41,271 bases of DNA from Brachionus koreanus (GCA_016987375.1 PJRA01000216.1:2170698-2211968); one strand, 5' to 3'; positions 12,201 through 20,872 are shown, counted from the stretch's first letter. Notes: a model not told the origin generated them from the letters alone. Program-made: numbers and translations.

Positions 12201-13369
12201 TGTTGGACGCGCCTAAATGCGTTGTAATGAGCCCAAAAGCCTACATAACCTCGCGACTTACAAATATTAGAGAAGAGGACATTTTCATATGCGAGTCAAA
12301 GTACTGTTTGGACAACAAGACTTTTAGAAAATTTGCCAAAAGCTTGCCTAAATTCAAACTCTCTTTGCAATGTTTGGAAGACGAAATTATTTTTCTATCC
12401 AAAGAGCTTACGCTACGCAAACACATATCTCCTTTGCTGATGCGATTGAGCATTGACTACGAGCAAAGCTCGGTCGACTATTTGAAAGTTTTCAATTTGG
12501 ACGAAGAAGAAGAGTGGACCGAGCCGGTCAAAGAAGACGAAAATTCCAATCACTCGATTGGTGAGCCTGACGTGAACAAAACGGAGGCTAGTGCGAAAAA
12601 AATTCGCGTCAAACGCGTAAAAAAATCCGGTTTTCAGTTGTTTTCGCGCGAAGTTCGTAAAGCTGCCCGCGATACACAAACCTCGCTTAGTTTCACTGAC
12701 ATGAGCAAAGAAGTTGGAGCAAGATGGAAAGCGTTGAGCGATAAAGAAAGACAAGTGTATGAGGAGAGAGCAGCGGCCGAAAACGAAAAATTACAGAACA
12801 TTGTCCAAGCGCCCGTTCAGCCTCACAGTCAGCCACAAGCTCAGCCAACGCCTGTGCCAGTTGCTCCAGCTGCGCCTCAAATAGCCGTGCCAGTAGCGCA
12901 AATTGTACAAACAAGTCAACCAGCAGTTCAACCAGCACAAATGAGCATGGCTGAACCAGTTAGAGCGATTGACACGCCAAGACAAGTAATGCATCGCGAC
13001 GCTTACATAAAATATATAGCCAATTTGAGAAAAGCCCAGCAACTTAATCAAGCTGGCGCTCTTAATAATCCAATGGCGAATATTTCGCTGGTACGCAATT
13101 CGGACTGGTACAATGGAATTGATGTAACTGGATCTAGAATTAAAGAGACCAGGATTCAAAATTTGCCTACGCATTGGATTGACAATGCCAAGTCAAACGA
13201 TGTGCTGCAGAATTTGTTATCACTTCGATACTATTTAATTCAGGATGCTGTAACAATTAATAGAGAATTAATCGATGATGATGAGGCCGAGAAAACACAA
13301 AATGAAAGTGAGGAAAACATGGATACTAATGATCAAAACGACCAGCCTGTAACGTTAACTGTACTTTAA
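9296..13369 (+). CDS. PBRM1: Polybromo-type chromatin protein, intronless
   Basis: Subunit of the PBAF (SWI/SNF) chromatin remodeller that reads acetylated histones in the nucleus. The 1357 residues contain: bromodomain 1 about 75-180 (YPDYY 109-113, conserved Asn in RYND); bromodomain 2 about 245-355 (YPDYY, SYNIE); bromodomain 3 about 390-495 (YPDYY, VYNEP); and a degenerate bromodomain-like stretch 505-612 without the YPDYY or Asn motif. BAH 1 covers about 660-775 (ENEVFKTD, DVFVCES) and BAH 2 about 885-1005 (GDYVYIKHRQ, EDIFICESKY). The HMG box is about 1107-1165 (SGFQLFSREVR, GARWKALSDKER), followed by a Pro/Gln-rich linker and a conserved-looking C-terminal tail. Human PBRM1 has six bromodomains in about 1690 residues. 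The domain order makes the identity firm. Having no intron in 4 kb is unlike the other large genes here. A second in-frame ATG is at codon 11. Confidence 0.93.
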   Translation: MDQFETLNQKMPAKRAKISDVDKPQDSEEPETSSLASTRSKRIRQSVKNEPAPTEPKQSPGSDRQTRNKPKIEESQYYEDLFDIICSYQDENQRYLANIFYVLPSKKDYPDYYELITKPIDLNIIAKNILANKYKSLRQLDSDLTLMFDNAKRYNDPKSIIYKDACKLRKLLKETVKELGDLQLRHKLYDSKKNRDKKIKLLQEISEMTGEELMETEKPSEEHFHEGSESDESEVEGEETEHTSKHNQQLISSMWSLFDHIKEFKYQNEQIIEPFLKLPPKRMYPDYYEEIKNPVAMNLIKKKLNKRLYKSFKDLVEDFETMFKNAMSYNIEQSVIHQNAKRFLGLIKSKVKEIETQKTDIYQQKINLASPSTPTRSKKSKIEKIKFNDTKDNFTCLYNHINEFKIDGRELAPPFRHLPSKIEYPDYYNIIKKPIDMIKILSKITNQLYQTIEDMCADFCLMFENACVYNEPSSVLYKDALTLQRELFVKRDEILEDNDEPSLDPQNQVNQLIRQLFDSVANCQDSEGRILSDSFVSWYKQALDSEQAIFTLKQINDTISNYTRMDLFQHQMFQLFNQVRLKMHPMSQTVADVTQMQKIFCLKRDELCRNGEILLTNALSSKHASQNGQFSESDALSVESNYRSLESQLESDQTETQKNLKFYSGAFYFIGNKLYCILKQNSNGSKLLAQQYFALNDSDFFKHVKVHENEVFKTDLFEIINVDDIDCARPCYVTSAKDYVQYELDFSVAQAAQEEGIIEIDQKDVFVCESLFNTRHGFVRRLMQKKWCPLQFLGSTSVELKYNFTLKKRDNTLKLQRKWLDEAYVKNLITQIESKEMLKFADLPRETVQFDTLPSSFKLDEEAPDTEDNELVKSAKYFEQIVTGDKLFKLGDYVYIKHRQLHANQLDGGKKPLVFRIDRIWSVNLAEFSLKGAVFLRSTDVPHEPTRLFYPNEVFREISRDLTISLDQVLDAPKCVVMSPKAYITSRLTNIREEDIFICESKYCLDNKTFRKFAKSLPKFKLSLQCLEDEIIFLSKELTLRKHISPLLMRLSIDYEQSSVDYLKVFNLDEEEEWTEPVKEDENSNHSIGEPDVNKTEASAKKIRVKRVKKSGFQLFSREVRKAARDTQTSLSFTDMSKEVGARWKALSDKERQVYEERAAAENEKLQNIVQAPVQPHSQPQAQPTPVPVAPAAPQIAVPVAQIVQTSQPAVQPAQMSMAEPVRAIDTPRQVMHRDAYIKYIANLRKAQQLNQAGALNNPMANISLVRNSDWYNGIDVTGSRIKETRIQNLPTHWIDNAKSNDVLQNLLSLRYYLIQDAVTINRELIDDDEAEKTQNESEENMDTNDQNDQPVTLTVL

Positions 13370-13966
13370 TATATTTTTTTAAATGATATTGTAAATGATT
13401 GAAGAATTTCAAATAGTGTTTAATTTCTATGTTTTTATTTAGTTAAAATTAAAAGAATAAAAATATTAAATCTAAGTCATAAAAATTTTTGACTTGTTTA
13501 AAAATCATACTTTATATACAAATAATTGAGTCATTAGCTTGTAATAATATATTTTATGGACAAACTATAAACTGTCTTAATGGATGTTTAAGATATTTTA
13601 GGAACCTTTTAGTCTAATAAAGAAATTGTGCTTATTTTTTTCATAGCTAATTTTATTATTTAATTAAAAGATTTAGTTTAGTTTATTGAACAAATATAAA
13701 TGACACAATTGATGTTGTTTACAATACACCGTTGTTTACAATACTATGTCTATGAATTACTTTATATAGTAAATTTTGATAAAACGTATCTACGTATCAC
13801 TGCGTTAAAATCTAAAAAAAAAACATAACTTTGAATTTTTACTACGTAATTATGTAAAGTTACGTATGAACCAGTAAATATCTAAATTTCCTAGTTTTAT
13901 TTAGTTAATAACTGAAAGTAATTTATTAAATTTTGAAAATAAATTTGAAATTAAAATAAAAAAAAA
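13370..13966. other. Intergenic stretch with small repeats
   Basis: It holds the polybromo 3' end, a short direct repeat gttgtttacaatac (13713 and 13731 areas) and several tacgta palindromes near 13785-13865. These could belong to the end of the transposon remnant that starts at 13967. No gene seen. Confidence 0.4.
13456..13461 (+). terminator. poly(A) signal after polybromo
   Basis: AATAAA about 87 bases past the stop codon, the first such hexamer downstream. Confidence 0.4.
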
Positions 13967-14623
13967 ATGATTAAATTAAAAACAATGTTTAATGCAGTAG
14001 GTTATGAATATAGCCAAGAAGAATTAGGAGATGACAATGATGATGAAGAAGGAACAATTGATATTTTTGATCCTAAAGAATTTGACTTGGAGATTATTGT
14101 TGAACAGCAAGTTTTGGTTGCTGAACCAGTCGAGGCTATTGAGAAAGCAGCAAATTCTTTGATTGGAATTAGGGATACGGTACGCGAAAATCAGCAAAAA
14201 CAAGCCGAATTGATGCGTACTCGGAGTTAAAAATATTTACCCGAAGCAGATATTGGGGATTTTGTTGTTTTGCCGATTCCAGATGTCGATAAGGATCTTA
14301 CAGAATCACCTAATTTGATCTGTAGAATTATCGACATTGACTATACTCATTCTCTTTATGAGTTAGCTTGTGAAGCTGGTGTATTCACATAATTATTTGC
14401 ACGGAATTGTTTCGGCATAGTAAAGGATGCCAACTTAGAACTAAATATTAGAACAGATAAGTTGATAAGAGGAGTTAGACAAGCAGTAACCGAATTGTCA
14501 ATTGGTGGAGGACAAGGAATGATCAAATCCAACTGCACCGGAAAATGTCTAAACAACCGTTGTACATGTAGAAAGTCGAATTTATTGTGTAACTCAAGAT
14601 GCCATGGCTCAAACCCTCAATGA
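13967..14623 (+). pseudogene. C-terminal remnant of an integrase-type transposon protein (KRBA2-like)
   Basis: One frame of 219 codons is broken by TAA at 14228-14230 and TAA at 14390-14392. The parts read: an acidic segment; a basic helix (RENQQKQAELMRTRS); a block resembling the domain that follows the integrase core in KRAB-A-domain-containing-2-like proteins (IGDFVVLPIPDVDKD); a helix with LSIGGGQG; and a Cys-rich end (NCTGKCLNNRCTCRK, LLCNSRCHG). The order PDVD...GGGQG...CNSRCH recalls retroelement or Ginger-related proteins common in invertebrate genomes. No catalytic core lies upstream, so this is a truncated fossil. The family name comes from memory of motifs, not a search. Confidence 0.6.
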
Positions 14624-16703
14624 ACAAATAAATAATGACTTAAATTTTTTCTTTTTTTACGTTTAAGTCATAGGAATTTACCAAAAAAAAACAGTAAAAA
14701 AAAATATAGGAATTTACAATTATAGTTTTTAACGTACTTTTCAAATAAATTTTTTAGGAAATTACTATTAAAAATAAAAAATAAAAAGTAAATTTTGATA
14801 ATTGTTTATTTTATTAATTTTTTAATTTTTTACGCATGTACAAGTAAATATATTTATTTCCGTATTTTACAAATTTACTATTTTTTGTAAGGGTTGATAG
14901 TAGTGACGCTTTGGTTCTAAGCAGACGCTTCTCAGAATATTTTTGTTTCTAGCTCTTCTTCTTTGTCTTCTTTCGTCAATTTGTCTTTCTCTAGTGTCTC
15001 ATGCAATACACAGTTCTTCTAAGCGTAACCAAATATAATCTTGAAAATAGCAATTGAACAGGGATAATATGCTAAATTGACAATTAATATTTAACGCTCA
15101 AAATATTTCAGTTTGCTGTTTAAAATTTACTATAATAAAAAACTCTCGTTTAAAAAAAAATAAAGTGACTATTATAATTTTATATAATTTCATTGACACT
15201 ATAAATAAAAAAGTTGTAATTTATTTATGAATTTATGGCCTATTTGCTGCCATGTTGTCACACTCTGTTAAACCAACAACTCCGAATCAATGCTTAAACG
15301 TTGAAAACTTCAGAATCTTATCTTCAGATATCTTGATCAGAAAGGAATTTATTATTATATTCGAAGGTCTTTTCTCCAATTCTTGATTTGACCATTGTTT
15401 CAATTAAGTTATTGGTGTTCCTTAAAATATAATTCAAATTCTTTGAGTCATTTTCCTTTAGTTTCTCTTTTAAATTAAGGGGTTAATTGTCTAATCTAAT
15501 AGACATCTGTAAGAGAAAGTTAGCATTCTTTCAAAAATTCTATAAAGAATGATCAGTTTTTTTTGCTCAAAAAATGTCATGTCTCTATAACTTCAGAACA
15601 GCATAAATCTGTTTCATGTTACATAAGAATTTTCTAGCAGGTTTTTTTAGATGATTTAAAATTTTATTTTAAAATAAAAAATATTACCATTTCCATTAAA
15701 AAAATTTTCATCTAAGAGGAAGGCATTTTACTAACTAAGAACAAGTGTCGTAAGTTTTTTGGCTCCAAAAGCCATGAATAAGAAATACAAGAAAGAATGT
15801 ACAAGAAAGGAGTCGAACTACTTGCTGATAAATGGCTAAAGATTAAAGAGCATAATGGTTTATATTTTGAAAACTAGCTGACTATTGCTTTTGTTTGTTT
15901 ATGAATTAAGTATTAAAAATACAAAAAAAAATTCACTAACCTTAATAATACCTTAAACCTGAATAAATATCTAAAATTTTTGTTGTTATCTTGATGTGTG
16001 AATCTTGAGTTTTTTGTGAGCTGGTAAACTTAAGATCACACATAAAAATATTTTTGATCTTCAGTTCACATGCGAATTATAAAAAAAAAATTAATTGAAT
16101 TCTAACTAAAATATATTGGCTATATTAATTTTTTCATATAAAAAAACTATTATGACTGAGCTATTTGGTATCTTGGTTTCTTGTGAAAACTTAATTTAGT
16201 GCATTAACCCATTTAGGCAAATAGGTAATTTGGTAATTTTTCGAACTTTTTACAAAAACATAAATTTTGACCACATTAATTAGGTCGTAAAATTCAATCA
16301 AAAAAAATTCACTCCATTCACACATTAAATAATTGCCCCATCTTACTATATGCAATTAAATTTTAATGATTTTCTTAAATATTTACTATTTTGCTGAAAC
16401 TAAAGGTTGGAAAAAGCTGAAATGCATTCCTGGGTGTGTTTTAAGAGATAATAATCTGATATAAACCAAATTAAATTCTGACGATTAGTAAGTTGCTTAA
16501 AATGGAATAAAAGCTGCTTAAATCCATTTAAAGATCTAATAGAAGATAAAAAAATTATAAAATTTGACTTTCAATTTGTTTTAAAATTGTTTTTTTGTGA
16601 ATATTAAATTTTAATTTTCATTAAAAATTATTGGAAATCTAAGAATTAATAAAATTTCTTTTAAAAAAATTTTTTTAACAGTTTTAAATATTTTTTGGTG
16701 TTT
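14624..16703. other. Intergenic, mostly featureless AT-rich DNA
   Basis: The only coding-like trace is a 45-codon minus-strand segment at 14887-15030, listed separately. A 26-base stretch at 16633-16658 is identical to the 3' end of the small secreted-protein gene at 20852-20877. Nothing else was recognised. Confidence 0.4.
14887..15030 (-). pseudogene. Possible decayed transposase fragment
   Basis: The minus strand reads WLRLEELCIA, a stop, then an Arg-rich helix (RERQIDERRQRRRARNK) and NILRSVCLEPKRHYYQPL. The charged helix followed by an aromatic basic segment vaguely recalls the N-terminus of PIF/Harbinger nucleases, but no other part of such a protein is present. It could be chance. Confidence 0.25.
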
Positions 16704-17083
16704 CCCAGGAACGAAATCCTAATAAAAATCTTAAGCATTACATGTCAAGTTCTTAATCCAGGACGGTAAAGGATCCTAGAAAGATTTCAAAAGATTTAAG
16801 ATTCTTATGCTTTTCTTAAATTTTCTTAACACAAAATTTTTCATACTTATAAGATCTTTTAAGATCTAAAAAGGATCAGTTAATTAAAACTCACAAGAAA
16901 GTCAATCAAAAACTGGTTTGAATCTTATAAGATCTTATAAGTTTGAGAAAATTTGTGTTAAGAAAATTCAAGAAAAGCATAAGAATCTTAAATCTTTTGA
17001 AATCTTTCTAGGATCCTTTACCGTCCTGGATTAAGAACTTGACATGTAATGCTTAAGATTTTTATTAGGATTTGTTTTCTGGG
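16704..17083. mobile_element. 380-bp near-perfect palindromic element
   Basis: The left arm 16704 to about 16868 and right arm about 16921-17083 are reverse complements with only a few mismatches. The outer tips are cccagga and tctggg. Shared blocks include cttaagcattacatgtcaag and ggacggtaaaggatcctaga. The centre of about 50 bp is unpaired. No coding capacity. Flanks show no clear duplication beyond TT. High arm identity points to recent arrival or to gene conversion between arms. Confidence 0.85.
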
Positions 17084-17483
17084 TTAATTCAAATTTGAAA
17101 TAATTTGATGAGCGTGCAAGTTAATTTTTAAAAAAAAGCTTCCGGTTGTTAAAACTTAAAAATTGTTTTGTTGGTATAATTGTTGAATAAACTCCTTACT
17201 AGACTTAGAAGTCAAGTCATAACTTTGACTTAATTTTTTGTGTCTAAGACTTAAAACTGTGACTTATAAACAAGTCTGTTTCTAAAATCATAAATTGATT
17301 TCGAGAAAATTTTTTTCTAGTTCAATTATTTTTAATTTTTTTAGCAAATAAAAAGAATGTTAACATTAAAAAAGATTTTAATTTTCAACTTTACTATTCA
17401 ATAAATTTATTCAAAATTCTACATTTTAAATATCTTAGTATTGTGCTTATTTTTATCAGTCGATTTAAAATGTCTTAATTTCT

Positions 17484-17787
17484 CAGACAAAAATTACCGT
17501 GTTTCATCAAATACAAGTAACCACACATAGAAGAAACTTGATAGTATTTGAGTCAAGAATTTCCGTTTACTGAGTTGTTTTTCTCAAAAAAATGTCACTG
17601 GTTTAAAAGAAAATTCACCAGCCTTTTGCCATGTAAAACATAAATTTTCTTGTTTACAATAAAAGAAAAAATATGGATAAATTTCTTTTATTTAAGTCTT
17701 TTTTTTGACTAAAAATTTTTCGAATACAAGAAACACTTTGATTAACTAACTTTCTTTTATTTGATGAAATAGGGTAATTTTTGTCCG
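17484..17787. mobile_element. 304-bp terminal-inverted-repeat element
   Basis: The left end cagacaaaaattaccgtgtt (17484) and the complement of the right end match over about 34 bp with four differences; both continue with ttcatcaaata. The interior is non-coding. Tips and interior differ from the other repeats here, so it is a separate family. Confidence 0.65.
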
Positions 17788-18011
17788 AAAAATAGGAATT
17801 ATTTATACCTAATTGTTTTACTTATTATAATTAAATAAATTAAAAAAAAAATACAGATAAAAAGGAAACATATATTTGCTTTTAATTTAAAAATAATGAT
17901 GATGTTTCAAAGAACAAAATTCTAAAACAAGAATAAAAAATTGCAATTTTTTTCTTATTCATTTTTTTTAAATACTAATTCATAATTTGTTTTATTTGTA
18001 GACCGATAAAG
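17788..18011 (+). promoter_or_regulatory. Upstream region of RER1 with acceptor-like site
   Basis: The strand ends in a pyrimidine-rich run and AG at 18000-18001 (ttttatttgtag), ten bases before the RER1 ATG. This would fit a 5' UTR intron acceptor or a spliced-leader addition site. No core promoter was recognised. Confidence 0.4.
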
Positions 18012-18590
18012 ATGGATGTAGACGGGTCGACCAATTCATCAGACAACTTTATATCTCGTATATATCAGCGATATTGTTTTCATAGTCAGCGCATACTTGA
18101 CAAAGTATCGCCATTCAATCTATTTAGATGGATTGTCAATTTTTTTCTTTTAATTTTTTTTATGTATAGAGTAGTAAGCCTACAAGGTTTTTACATAGTT
18201 GCTTATGTTCTAGGCATATTTTTATTAAATCAATTTATTCTTTTCCTCACTCCAGCAGTTGTCGACGATTTAGAGGAGGATGATGACGAACCAGGTTTAC
18301 CCACGCGGTCAAGCGACGAGTTTCGTCCATTTATGCGTCGTTTGCCCGAATTTAAATTTTGGTACACTACTTACAAATCACTGGTGATATCCATAATATG
18401 CACGTTTTTCAGCATGTTCGATATTCCTGTCTTCTGGCCCATACTCGTCATGTACTTTATCACTCTATTTGTGGTTACCATGAAACGTCAAATCAAACAC
18501 ATGATAAAACACCGATATGTTCCATTCTCTTATGGCAAAGTAAGATATCAGGGAAAGCCTGAATCTCCAGGAACCAAAACGAGCAAATAA
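18012..18590 (+). CDS. RER1: RER1, Golgi-to-ER retrieval receptor
   Basis: Multi-pass membrane protein of the early Golgi that returns escaped ER membrane proteins by recognising their transmembrane segments. 192 residues in one exon (human 196). The family signature is clear: the FRPFMRRLPEFKFW block, then PVFWPILVMYFI, then MKRQIKHMIKHRY with PFSYGK, before a short polar tail. Four hydrophobic segments are visible, near residues 38-55, 57-77, 120-137 and 139-158. An acidic loop (DDLEEDDDE) precedes FRPF, as in the family. It is the first of four closely spaced plus-strand genes; AATAAA at 18643-18648 marks its probable 3' end. An acceptor-like AG lies ten bases before the ATG. Confidence 0.96.
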   Translation: MDVDGSTNSSDNFISRIYQRYCFHSQRILDKVSPFNLFRWIVNFFLLIFFMYRVVSLQGFYIVAYVLGIFLLNQFILFLTPAVVDDLEEDDDEPGLPTRSSDEFRPFMRRLPEFKFWYTTYKSLVISIICTFFSMFDIPVFWPILVMYFITLFVVTMKRQIKHMIKHRYVPFSYGKVRYQGKPESPGTKTSK

Positions 18591-18642
18591 TTTATTTTAA
18601 ATTATTAAATCAATTGCTTTTTTATTTTTTTTAACATTTAAA

Positions 18643-18648
18643 AATAAA
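18643..18648 (+). terminator. poly(A) signal after RER1
   Basis: AATAAA 53 bases past the RER1 stop and about 35 bases before an acceptor-like gaattag (18676-18682), the order expected between genes of a trans-spliced operon. Confidence 0.45.
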
Positions 18649-18798
18649 TTTGATTAATTTGATTTTTTTTATTTTGAATTAGGCTGTTTAAGTAAATAAA
18701 CAAATAGCTCAAGTTAGTATACCAGGTATTAAAGCTTGGTTAGAATGCTATAAGTTAAATTTAATTTCTAATAATGCTTATAAAAAATCAGTTATTAG

Positions 18799-19932
18799 AT
18801 GGGTATTCACGGGTTAGCTAAAGTAATTGCAGATTATGCGCCAAATGCAATCAAAGAAAGTGAAATAAAAAACTATTTTGGACGCAAAATTGCCATTGAC
18901 GCGTCTATGTGCATCTATCAATTTTTAATTGCTGTTCGTCAAGAGGGAAACAATTTGGCCAATGAAGATGGCGAGACCACATCCCATTTAATGGGAATGT
19001 TTTACCGAACTATTCGCTTGTTGGAGAACGGAATAAAGCCAGTTTATGTTTTTGACGGCAAGCCACCTCAGCTCAAAGGTGGCGAACTGCAAAAACGGCA
19101 AGAGAGACGTGCCGAAGCTCAAGAGGGACTGGATAAGGCCACAGAAACCGGTGATGCCGAAAATGTTGAAAAATTCTCGCGTCGTTTAGTCAAAGTTACC
19201 AAAGAGCATGGTGACGACTGCCGCAAATTGTTGACTCTCATGGGTGTTCCGTATGTAGAAGCACCATGTGAAGCCGAAGCTCAATGCTGCGCGTTGGTAA
19301 AATCTGGAAAAGTTTATGCGGTTGGAACGGAGGATATGGACGCGTTGACTTTTGGGGGCAATGTTCTTCTAAGACATCTGACTTTCAGTGAAGCGCGTAA
19401 AATGCCAATTAAAGAATTTCATTTGGACAGAATTTTGGCTGGCCTTGAGTTCACCCATGACCAGTTTATAGATTTATGTATACTCTTAGGCTGTGACTAT
19501 TGCGATACGATAAAAGGAATCGGACCTAAGAGAGCTGTTGAATTGATCAAGGAACATAAATCAATAGATAAAGCTATTGAAAAATTGGACAAAAATAAGT
19601 ATCCGGTGCCCGAAAATTGGATGTTTAAAGAAGCCAGGGAATTATTTTTGCATCCTGATATTATTGACGCTGAAAAAATTGAACTTAAATGGTCTGAGCC
19701 TGATGAGGAAGGCATAGTGCAATACATGTGTAATGAAAAGGGCTTTAGCGAGGATAGAATGAGAAATGGAGTTAAAAAAATATTTAAGGCCAGGACAACT
19801 GGAACTCAGGTTAGATTAGATTCGTTTTTTAAAGTGACTGTTTCGACTACACCGAATAAACGCAAGACTGATGATACAAAAGAAAATGATAAGAAAAAAG
19901 CAAAAAAAAATTCTTATAAAAAGCCAAAATAG
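18799..19932 (+). CDS. FEN1: Flap endonuclease 1
   Basis: Structure-specific 5' nuclease that trims Okazaki-fragment and base-excision-repair flaps in the nucleus. 377 residues in one exon (human 380), starting [10 protein letters not shown] as required for a free N-terminal Gly. All metal ligands are present at the human numbering: D34, D86, E158, E160, D179, D181 and D233. The helix-hairpin-helix ([11 protein letters not shown]) follows at about 240-250. A PCNA-binding box ([10 protein letters not shown], near 336-345) and a Lys-rich nuclear-localisation tail close the protein. It starts 208 bp after RER1 on the same strand. ttattag abuts the ATG and another acceptor-like site is at 18681-18682. 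Confidence 0.97.
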   Translation: MGIHGLAKVIADYAPNAIKESEIKNYFGRKIAIDASMCIYQFLIAVRQEGNNLANEDGETTSHLMGMFYRTIRLLENGIKPVYVFDGKPPQLKGGELQKRQERRAEAQEGLDKATETGDAENVEKFSRRLVKVTKEHGDDCRKLLTLMGVPYVEAPCEAEAQCCALVKSGKVYAVGTEDMDALTFGGNVLLRHLTFSEARKMPIKEFHLDRILAGLEFTHDQFIDLCILLGCDYCDTIKGIGPKRAVELIKEHKSIDKAIEKLDKNKYPVPENWMFKEARELFLHPDIIDAEKIELKWSEPDEEGIVQYMCNEKGFSEDRMRNGVKKIFKARTTGTQVRLDSFFKVTVSTTPNKRKTDDTKENDKKKAKKNSYKKPK

Positions 19933-20016
19933 TCTTTTTTTTTTTTAATTTTAAAATTTGAAATTTAAAAGATCTGAATGTAAATATATCAAATATAATA
20001 ATAGAAAAATGTACTA

Positions 20017-20022
20017 AATAAA
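20017..20022 (+). terminator. poly(A) signal after FEN1
   Basis: AATAAA 84 bases past the FEN1 stop codon and 120 bases before the acceptor-like site that precedes the next gene. Confidence 0.45.
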
Positions 20023-20122
20023 ACATTATTTTTTAAGAATATTTTTTTAAAGCAACAAATTTTTTAAATTTTAAAATTTTGGAAGTAATGTTCCATTTGA
20101 GTTTTATTTTAACGTTGTGTTG

Positions 20123-20143
20123 CTTATTATTGTTGTATTTTAG
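20123..20143 (+). promoter_or_regulatory. Acceptor-like site before the ASDURF homologue
   Basis: A T-rich run ending ttgtattttag, with AG at 20142-20143, ten bases before the ATG at 20154. It could be a cis 3' splice site for an upstream untranslated exon or a spliced-leader acceptor. Confidence 0.4.
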
Positions 20144-20153
20144 TTTGATTTAA

Positions 20154-20541
20154 ATGGCCGAATTTTCGGAGAAAAAAAACCTTGAAACGAAGGTAAAAAC
20201 AAAAAGCTAAATTTTTTTTTAAATGTTTAAAAGTGGAATTATTTTGATTTTTATTTATTTAGATTTCTCAATCGAATAAAATTAATTAAATTTTCTTATA
20301 AATTTGAATTTTTTTAGCTTCAAGAACAAAACGTACTAAAATTTGAACTTGAAAATCTCAAACCAAACCGTCTTGTGTATCAGCAGCTATCCAATTCGAA
20401 TATATTTTTTCGAACAGATCTTAAAACAGCTTTATCTGATTGCAAAAGTAAACAATTTTTTTCTCTCAATATATAAATAATAAATAGTTTTTTTTTTCAG
20501 AAACAATTAAAAATTTAGATACTAAAATAAAATCAAAATGA
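20154..20541 (+). CDS. ASDURF: ASDURF homologue (prefoldin-like PAQosome subunit), 3 exons
   Basis: Too short in each exon to stand out. Exons 20154-20192, 20318-20447 and 20501-20541 join in phase to 69 residues (human 96). The core LKPNRLVYQQLSNSNIFF closely matches the human ASDURF segment (LKKNRKVYRQQQNSNIFF as I recall it), followed by DLKTALSDCKK and a Lys-rich end, NLDTKIKSK. The human protein is a prefoldin-like coiled coil in the PAQosome chaperone and is made from an upstream ORF of the ASNSD1 mRNA. Introns are 125 and 53 nt with GT-AG ends. Its stop codon overlaps the start of the next coding sequence (ATGA, 20538-20541). Apart from its start, the spliced CDS has no ATG in any frame. 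The start has T at -3 and G at +4, a weak-to-medium context. Confidence 0.85.
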
Positions 20542-20861
20542 AATTGTTCTTATTTTTTTTGTTTTTTTTAATAACAATTTTAAGCGCCACTGTGAGATTA
20601 GAGAAAAATTTCGATTATCCAAAGTATGCCTATTCACGAAATTCACAATTTGAAGATCGCATTAAAAATTTGCAATATTCATGTGAGACAACCGTTCAAT
20701 GTACTATTTATCATAAAGAAACAGCAGCTAGGAAAAATTGTGTGCTTAAATGTATTTCCAAAAAGTGCTATGATAAAATATATGCTTTTGATCCACTAGA
20801 AGATGGAGAAATAGACCAAAGATATAAGTCTTTTAAGGGATGTGTGGCCACGGAAATCTAA
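20538..20861 (+). CDS. Small secreted Cys-rich protein, second cistron
   Basis: 107 residues. A Phe/Leu-rich signal peptide covers about 1-18 (MKLFLFFLFFLITILSA). The rest has six cysteines, four in a tight block (CVLKCISKKCY with the preceding CTIYH), then an acidic motif FDPLEDGEID and a last Cys (FKGC). The motif looks conserved and I have an impression of similar small secreted proteins in other eukaryotes, but I cannot name a family. The start ATG overlaps the ASDURF stop by four bases, in another frame, with A at -3 (good context). An AATAAA follows six bases after the stop, so both cistrons share one 3' end. The ASDURF intron 2 acceptor at 20500, 37 bases upstream, offers another way to make a separate mRNA. 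Confidence 0.8.
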   Translation: MKLFLFFLFFLITILSATVRLEKNFDYPKYAYSRNSQFEDRIKNLQYSCETTVQCTIYHKETAARKNCVLKCISKKCYDKIYAFDPLEDGEIDQRYKSFKGCVATEI

Positions 20862-20866
20862 GAATT

Positions 20867-20872
20867 AATAAA
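20867..20872 (+). terminator. poly(A) signal of the dicistronic unit
   Basis: AATAAA six bases past the stop codon of the secreted-protein gene, and the only candidate between the two cistrons' stops and 20900. Confidence 0.5.

Noticed and set aside
12413..13174. Several minus-strand open frames under polybromo
   Set aside because: Antisense shadows of the HMG box and Pro/Gln-rich part of the polybromo gene.
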